A stretch of 39,224 nucleotides of DNA, taken from the NCBI RefSeq assembly GCF_000003605.2, contig NW_003146475.1, forward strand, positions 1 through 39,224, written 5' to 3'. The notes under the pieces are model-generated. The model was not told where the DNA came from. It worked only from the letters and a program-made list of their open reading frames with translations, and made no database searches. Positions 33,301 to 39,224 of the stretch are shown here, one piece after another; the stretch's first letter is position 1, and each line of letters starts with the position of its first letter. Source of the stretch: Saccoglossus kowalevskii. Taxonomy: Eukaryota; Hemichordata; Enteropneusta; Harrimaniidae. Both the position numbers and the translations under genes were made by a program.

Positions 33301-34560
33301 TGGATAGATGCAATCAAGGGGTAGCCTGATTGGATAGATGTAATCTTATCAAGGTATAGCCTGATTGGATAGATGCAATCAATGGGTAGCCTGATTGGAT
33401 AGATGCAATCAAGGTGTTGTCTGATTGGATGGATGCAATCAAGGGGTCGTCTGATTGGATAGATGCAATCAAGGTGTTGTCTGATTGGATAGATGCAATC
33501 ATGGTGTAGCCTGATTGGATAGATACAATCAAGGTGTAGCCTGATTGGATAGATGCAATCAAGGTGTTGTCTGATTGGATAGATGCATTAAGGTGTTGTC
33601 TGATTGGATGGATGCAATCGAGGGGTAGCCTGATTGGATCGATGCAATCAAGGTGTTGTCTGATTGGATAGATGCAATCAAGGTGTTGTCTGATTGGATA
33701 GATGCAATCAAGGTGTTGTCTTATTGGATAGATGCAATCAAGGGGTAGCCTGATTGGATAGATGCAATCAAGGTGTTGTCTGATTGGATAGATGTAATCA
33801 ATCAAGGTATAGCCTGATTGGATAGATGCAATCAAGGGGTAGCCTGATTGGATAGATGCAATCAAGGTGTTGTCTGATTGGATGGATGCAATCAAGGGGT
33901 AGTCTGATTGGATAGATGCAATCAAGGTGTTGTATGATTGGATAGATGCAATCAAGGTGTAGCCTGATTGGATAGATGCAATCAAGGTGTTGTCTGATTG
34001 GATGGATGCAATCAAGGGGTAGTCTAATTGGATTGATGCAATCAAGGGGTAGTCTGATTGGATAGATGCAATCAAGGGGTAGTCTGATTGGATAGATGCA
34101 ATCAAGCTGTTGTCTGATTGGATAGATGCAATAAAGGTGTTGTCTGATTGGATAGATGCATTAAGGTGTTGTCTGATTGGATGGATGCAATCGAGGGGTA
34201 GCCTGATTGGATTGATGCAATCAAGGTGTTGTCTGATTTGATAGATGCAATCAAAGTGTAGCCTGATTGGGTAGATGCAATCAATGTGTTGTCTGATTGG
34301 ATAGATGCATCAAGGTGTTGTCTGATTGGATAGATGCAATCAAGGTGTTGTCTGATTGGATAGATGCAATCAGGATGTAGCCTGATTGGATAGATGCAAT
34401 CAAGGGGTAGTCTGATTGGAAAGATGCAATCAAGGTGTTGTCTGATTGGATGGATGCAATCAAGGGGTAGTCTAATTGGATTGATGCAATCAAGGGGTAG
34501 TCTGATTGGATAGATGCAATCAAGGGGTAGTCTGATTGGATAGATGCAATCAAGGTGTTG
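33301..34560. repeat. Fourth GATACAATC-bearing block
   Basis: It begins with a mutated 34-bp unit (GTAATCTTATC, about 33343) and contains G at about 33443, GATACAATC at about 33523 and a 34-bp unit at about 33795. A 0.18-kb module (34103-34284) follows. It resembles the superperiod blocks, but its spacing from copy 3 is 4.8 rather than 5.3 kb. Confidence 0.8.
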
Positions 34561-35267
34561 TCTGATTGGATAGATGCATTAAGGTGTTGTCTGATTGGAT
34601 AGATGCAATCAAGGTGTTGTCTTATTGGATAGATGCAATCAAGGGGTAGCCTGATTGGATAGATGCAATCAAGGTGTTGTCTGATTGGATAGATGCAATC
34701 AAGGTATAGCCTGATTGGATAGATGCAATCAATGGGTAGCCTGATTGGATAGATGCAATCAAGGTGTTGTCTGATTGGATGGATGCAATCAAGGGGTCGT
34801 CTGATTGGATAGATGCAATCAAGGTGTTGTCTGATTGGATAGATGCAATCAAGGTGTTGTCTGATTGGATAGATGCAATCAAGGTGTAGCCTGATTGGAT
34901 AGATGCAATCAAGGTGTAGCCTGATTGGATAGATGCAATCAAGGTGTAGCCTGATTGGATAGATGCAATCAAGGTGTTGTCTGATTGGATAGATGCATTA
35001 AGGTGTTGTCTGATTGGATGGATGCAATCGAGGGGTAGCCTGATTGGATCGATGCAATCAAGGGGTAGCCTGATTGGATCGATGCAAATCAAGGTGTTGT
35101 CTGATTGGATAGATGCATCAAGGTGTTGTCTGATTGGATAGATGCAATCAAGGTGTTGCCTGATTGGATAGATGCAATCAAGGTGTTGTCTGATTGGATA
35201 GATGCATCAAGGTGTTGTCTGATTGGATAGATGCAATCAAGGTGTAGCCTGATTGGATAGATGCAAT
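34561..35267. repeat. G-module extended to about 14 units
   Basis: GCATTAAGG to GCATTAAGG is about 420 bp here instead of 360, because one A and one B unit are doubled. GGATCGATG units, GCAAATC (31 bp) and GGTGTTGCCT (35152) follow, as at 4.9-5.0 kb. Confidence 0.82.
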
Positions 35268-35470
35268 CAAGTGTAGCCTGATTGGATAGATGCAATCAAG
35301 GTGTAGCCTGATGGATAGATGCAATCAAGGTGTTGTTTATTGGATAGATGCAATCAAGGGGTAGCTGATTGGATAGATGTAATCAATCAAGGTATAGCTG
35401 ATTGGATAGATGTAATCAATCAAGGGGTAGCGTGATTGGATAGATGCAATCAAGGGGTAGCTGATTGGAT
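35268..35470. repeat. Degenerate patch 5, single-base deletions
   Basis: AAGTG for AAGGTG, GATGGATAG for GATTGGATAG, TTGTTTATT for TTGTCTTATT, TAGCTGATT for TAGCCTGATT three times, and one GCGTG for GCCTG. Six lost bases in about 200 bp, mainly from CC, GG and TT runs. Confidence 0.82.
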
Positions 35471-35824
35471 AGATGCAATCAAGGTGTTGTCTGATTGGAT
35501 GGATGCAATCAAGGGGTAGTCTGATTGGATAGATGCAATCAAGGTGTAGCCTGATTGGATAGATGCAATCAAGGTGTAGCCTGATTGGATAGATGCAATC
35601 ATGTGTTGTCTGATTGGATAGATGCATCAAGGTGTTGTCTGATTGGATAGATGCAATCAAGGTGTAGCCTGATTGGATAGATGCAATCAAGGTGTAGCCT
35701 GATTGGATAGATGCAATCAAAGTGTTGTCTGATTGGATAGATGCAATCAAGGTGTTGTCTGATTGGATAGATGCAATCAAGGTGTTGTCTTATTGGATAG
35801 ATGCAATCAAGGGGTAGCCTGATT

Positions 35825-37123
35825 GGATAGATGCAATCAAGGTGTTGTCTGATTGGATAGATGTAATCAATCAAGGTATAGCCTGATTGGAGAGATGCAA
35901 TCAAGGGGTAGCCTGATTGGATAGATGCAATCATGTGTTGTCTGATTGGATAGATGCAATCATGTGTTGTCTGATTGGATAGATGCATCAAGGTGTTGTC
36001 TGATTGGATGGATGCAATCGAGGGGTAGCCTGATTGGATTGATGCAATCAAGGTGTTGTCTGATTTGATAGATGCAATCAAAGTGTAGCCTGATGGGGTA
36101 GATGCAATCAAGGTGTTGTCTGATTGGATAGATCCATCAAGGTGTTGTCTGATTGGATAGATGCAATCAAGGTGTTGTCTGATTGGATAGATGCAATCAA
36201 GGTGTAGCCTGATTGGATAGATGCAATCAAGGGGTAGCCTGATTGGATAGATGCAATCAAGGTGTTGTCTGATTGGATAGATGCAATCAACGGGTAGCCT
36301 GATTGGATAGATGCAATCAAGGTGTAGCCTGATTGGATAGATGCAATCAAGGTGTTGTCTGATTGGATAGATGCATCAAGGTGTTGTCTGATTGGATAGA
36401 TGCAATCAAGGGGTAGCCTGATTGGATAGATGTAATCATGGTGTTGTCTGATTGGATAGATGTAATCAATCAAGGGGTAGCCTGATTGGATAGATGCAAT
36501 CAAGGGGTAGCCTGATTGGATAGATGCAATCAAGGTATTGTCTGATTGGATGGATGCAATCAAGGGGTAGTCTGATTGGATAGATGCAATCAAGGTGTTG
36601 TATGATTGGATAGATGCAATCAAGGTGTAGCCTGATTGGATAGATGCAATCAAGGTGTAGCCTGATTGGATAGATGCAATCAAGGTGTTGTCTGATTGGA
36701 TGGATGCAATCAAGGGGTAGTCTAATTGGATTGATGCAATCAAGGGGTAGTCTAATTGGATTGATGCAATCAAGGGGTAGCCTGATTGGATAGATGCAAT
36801 CAAGGTGTTGTCTGATTGGATGGATGCAATCGAGGGGTAGCCTGATTTGATAGATGCAATCAAAGTGTAGCCTGATTGGATAGATGCAATCAATGTGTTG
36901 TCTGATTGGATAGATGCAATCAAGCTGTTGTCTGATTGGATAGATGCAATCAAGCTGTTGTCTGATTGGATAGATGCAATCAGGGGGTAGCCTGATTGGA
37001 TAGATGCAATCAAGGGGTAGCCTGATTGGATGGATGCAATCAAGGTGTTGTCTAATTGGATTGATGCAATCAAGGGGTAGTCTAATTGGATTGATGCAAT
37101 CAAGGGGTAGTCTGATTGGATAG
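35825..37123. repeat. Third block X-like copy plus 19-kb-type continuation
   Basis: Positions 35826-36305 follow block X (GGAGAG, paired AATCATGTG, GATGGGGTAG, GATCCATC, AACGGG) at a 24,966-bp offset. About 89 bp then follow that block X lacks, and GTAATCATGG and a 34-bp unit, as at 18.9 kb. The GCAATAAAGG and GCATTAAGG units are missing before AATCGAGG at about 36830. Confidence 0.84.
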
Positions 37124-37974
37124 ATGCAATCAAGGTGTTGTCTGATTGGATAGATGCATTAAGGTGTTGTCTTATTGGATAGATGCAATCAAGGTGTTGT
37201 CTTATTGGATAGATGCAATCAAGGTGTTGTCTTATTGGATAGATGCAATCAAGGTGTTGTCTGATTGGATAGATGCAATCAAGGTGTTGTCTGATTGGAT
37301 AGATGCAATCAAGGTATAGCCTGATTGGATAGATGCAATCAATGGGTAGCCTGATTGGATAGATGCAATCAAGGTGTTGTCTGATTGGATGGATGCAATC
37401 AAGGGGTCGTCTGATTGGATAGATGCAATCAAGGTGTTGTCTGATTGGATAGATGCAATCAAGGTGTAGCCTGATTGGATAGATGCAATCAAGGTGTAGC
37501 CTGATTGGATAGATGCAATCAAGGTGTTGTCTGATTGGATAGATGCATTAAGGTGTTGTCTGATTGGATGGATGCAATCGAGGGGTAGCCTGATTGGATC
37601 GATGCAATCAAGGTGTTGTCTGATTGGATAGATGCAATCAAGGTGTTGTCTGATTGGATAGATGCAATCAAGGTCTTGTCTGATTGGATAGATGCAATCA
37701 AGGTCTTGTCTTATTGGATAGATGCAATCAAGGGGTAGCCTGATTGGATAGATGCAATCAAGGTGTTGTCTGATTGGATAGATGTAATCAATCAAGGTAT
37801 AGCCTGATTGGATAGATGCAATCAAGGGGTAGCCTGATTGGATAGATGCAATCAAGGTGTTGTCTGATTGGATGGATGCAATCAAGGGGTAGTCTGATTG
37901 AATAGATGCAATCAAGGTGTTGTATGATTGGATAGATGCAATCAAGGTGTAGCCTGATTGGATAGATGCAATCA
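37124..37974. repeat. Partner of 5195-6045
   Basis: Triple CTTATTGG, G unit (37403), double GGTCTTGTCT (about 37670 and 37700) and 34-bp unit (about 37784) at a constant 31,929-bp offset. One substitution was seen at 37901. Confidence 0.87.
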
Positions 37975-38837
37975 AGGTGTAGCCTGATTGGATAGATGCA
38001 ATCAAGGTGTTGTCTGATTGGATGGATGCAATCAAGGGGTAGTCTAATTGGATTGATGCAATCAAGGGGTAGTCTGATTGGACAGATGCAATCAAGGGGT
38101 AGTCTGATTGGATAGATGCAATCAAGGTGTTGTCTGATTGGATAGATGCAATAAAGGTGTTGTCTGATTGGATAGATGCATTAAGGTGTTGTCTGATTGG
38201 ATGGATGCAATCGAGGGGTAGCCTGATTGGATTGATGCAATCAAGGTGTTGTCTGATTTGATAGATGCAATCAAAGTGTAGCCTGATTGGGTAGATGCAA
38301 TCAAGGTGTTGTCTGATTGGATAGATGCATCAAGGTGTTGTCTGATTGGATAGATGCAATCAAGGTGTTGTCTGATTGGATAGATGCAATCAAGGTGTAG
38401 CCTGATTGGATAGATGCAATCAAGGGGTAGCCTGATTGGATAGATGCAATCAAGGTGTTGTCTGATTGGATAGATGCAATCAACGGGTAGCCTGATTGGA
38501 TAGATGCAATCAAGGTGTAGCCTGATTGGATAGATGCAATCAAGGTGTTGTCTGATTGGATAGATGCATCAAGGTGTTGTCTGATTGGATAGATGCAATC
38601 AAGGGGTAGCCTGATTGGATAGATGCAATCAAGGTGTTGTCTGATTGGATAGATGTAATCAAGGTATAGCCTGATTGGATAGATGCAATCAAGGGGTAGC
38701 CTGATTGGATAGATGCAATCAAGGTATTGTCTGATTGGATGGATGCAATCAAGGGGTAGTCTGATTGGATCGATGCAATCAAGGTGTTGTATGATTGGAT
38801 AGATGCAATCAAGGTGTTGTCGGATTGGATAGATGCA
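37975..38837. repeat. Array segment, 0.18-kb module plus long module
   Basis: Satellite only. A complete 0.18-kb module (38123-38304) and then the usual long-module order. The 34-bp unit expected near 38653 is instead a 30-bp GTAATCAAGG with F tail, so the AATC doubling is missing there. GACAGATG at about 38082 is private. Confidence 0.82.
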
Positions 38838-39204
38838 ATCCAGGTGTAGCCTGATTGGATAGATGCATCAAGGTGTTGTCTGATTGGATAGGTGCATCAA
38901 GGTGTAGTCTGATTAGATAGATGCAATCAAGGTGTAGTCTGATTGGATAGATGCATCATAGTGTTGTCTGATTGGATAGATGCAATCAAGGTGTTGTCTG
39001 ATTGGATAGATGCAATCAAGGTGTAGCCTGATTGGATAGATGCAATCAAAAGGTAGTCTGATTGGATAGATGCATCAAGGTGTTGTCTGATTGGATAGAT
39101 GCAATCAAGGTGTTGTCTGATTGGATAGATGCAATCAAGGTGTAGCCTGATTGGATAGATGCAATCAAAGGGTAGCCTGATTGGATGGATGCAATCAAGG
39201 TGTA
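38838..39204. repeat. Edge-like module, matches 10605-10890
   Basis: AATCCAGG, GGATAGGTGC, GATTAGATAG, GCATCATAGTG and AATCAAAAGG units, then ordinary A, B and GGATGG units to the end. It shares its rare variants with 10605-10890 only. Confidence 0.86.
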
Positions 39205-39224
39205 GCCTGATTGGATGATGAACT
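39205..39224. other. Possible right edge of the array
   Basis: The last bases read GATTGGATGATGAACT. The unit pattern loses two bases and the final five bases do not fit. This may be the start of flanking DNA, a mutated unit or a low-quality sequence end; there is too little to tell. Confidence 0.4.

Larger units (their letters stand above)
1..39212. repeat. 30-bp satellite array filling the window
   Basis: Every line of the window can be read as head-to-tail copies of one 30-bp unit, all in the same orientation, roughly 1,300 copies. The unit starts GATTGGATAGATGCAATCAA and ends in a 10-base tail that alternates mainly between GGTGTTGTCT, GGTGTAGCCT, GGGGTAGCCT and GGGGTAGTCT. Differences are mostly single substitutions plus a few recurrent length variants (29, 31 and 34 bp). 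No inversion of the array, no unique spacer and no inserted mobile element was seen. The + strand is G-rich over C (9 G to 3 C in the commonest unit, 40% G+C). Size and homogeneity are typical of eukaryotic satellite DNA; the species and chromosomal location cannot be read from the sequence. Confidence 0.97.

Noticed and set aside
1-39212. CRISPR array (about 30-bp direct repeats)
   Set aside because: Repeats abut each other without unique spacers, and no cas genes are present. The variable 10-base tails come from a small set and are not spacers.
1-39212. Telomeric or simple microsatellite DNA
   Set aside because: No TTAGGG-like or other short telomeric motif. The period is 30 bp with complex sequence, and GAT-rich stretches inside it do not form a shorter regular period.
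1-39212. Centromere identity through CENP-B boxes
   Set aside because: No TTCG...CGGG-type box is present in the common unit or the recognised variants. Satellite structure alone does not show centromere function.
1-39212. G-quadruplex array
   Set aside because: Each unit has at most one GGGG run plus isolated GG pairs, with about 26 bases between GGGG runs. That is too far apart for a canonical quadruplex.

Overview
The whole 39.2-kb window is one uninterrupted satellite (minisatellite) array with a 30-bp unit, about 1,300 units long. I find no protein-coding gene, RNA gene, transposon, CRISPR array or any stretch of unique DNA. On the + strand the unit begins GATTGGATAGATGCAATCAA. It closes with a variable 10-base tail, most often GGTGTTGTCT (called A), GGTGTAGCCT (B), GGGGTAGCCT (C) or GGGGTAGTCT (D). 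Rarer tails are GGTATTGTCT (E), GGTATAGCCT (F), GGGGTCGTCT (G) and GGTGTTGTAT (H). An array of this size and homogeneity fits a eukaryotic heterochromatic or subtelomeric/pericentromeric satellite. The sequence does not identify the species.

Units are not randomly mixed. Length variants (29-bp units with GCATCAAGG, GCATTAAGG or AATCATGTG; 34-bp units in which AATC is doubled) and point variants recur in fixed order, so there is a clear higher-order repeat (HOR) architecture. Recurrent modules are: (i) a ~0.18-kb module running GCAATAAAGG, GCATTAAGG, AATCGAGG, GATTTGATAG, AAAGTG, GATTGGGTAG; (ii) a ~0.57-0.9-kb long module centred on the 34-bp unit; (iii) a ~360-bp, 12-unit module marked by GGGGTCGTCT (16 copies); (iv) a module with paired AATCATGTG units leading to GATCCATC (9 GATCCATC copies). 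Above these lie 0.6-1.2-kb blocks that are nearly identical over distances of 1.2 to 32 kb, in a different order and next to different neighbours each time. This mosaic points to repeated unequal exchange, conversion or template switching.

Layout: 1-1.17 kb is a near copy of 31.1-32.3 kb. 2.5-3.3 kb matches 29.4-30.3 kb. 4.1-4.8 kb matches 14.3-15.0 kb. 5.2-6.3 kb matches 11.5-12.3 and 37.1-38.0 kb. 10.6-10.9 kb matches the last 0.4 kb of the window. 10.86-13.19 kb is an X-Y-X duplication with a third X-like copy at 35.8 kb. 12.9-14.0 kb matches 18.9-20.0 kb. Three blocks at 17.3, 22.6 and 27.9 kb form a ~5.3-kb superperiod. 21.1-22.2 kb matches 24.6-25.8 kb, part of which is duplicated again at 26.2-26.9 kb. 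Five short patches (about 8.9, 9.6-9.9, 23.9, 32.4 and 35.3-35.5 kb) carry clustered single-base changes, mostly in runs of two or three identical bases. They may be consensus errors or truly decayed units.

Long open frames on the - strand (up to 519 codons of a 10-residue repeat) exist only because the unit length is a multiple of three and two of the three frames lack stops. I do not regard them as genes. All coordinates and matches come from reading the sequence by eye; block edges may be off by up to about one unit.
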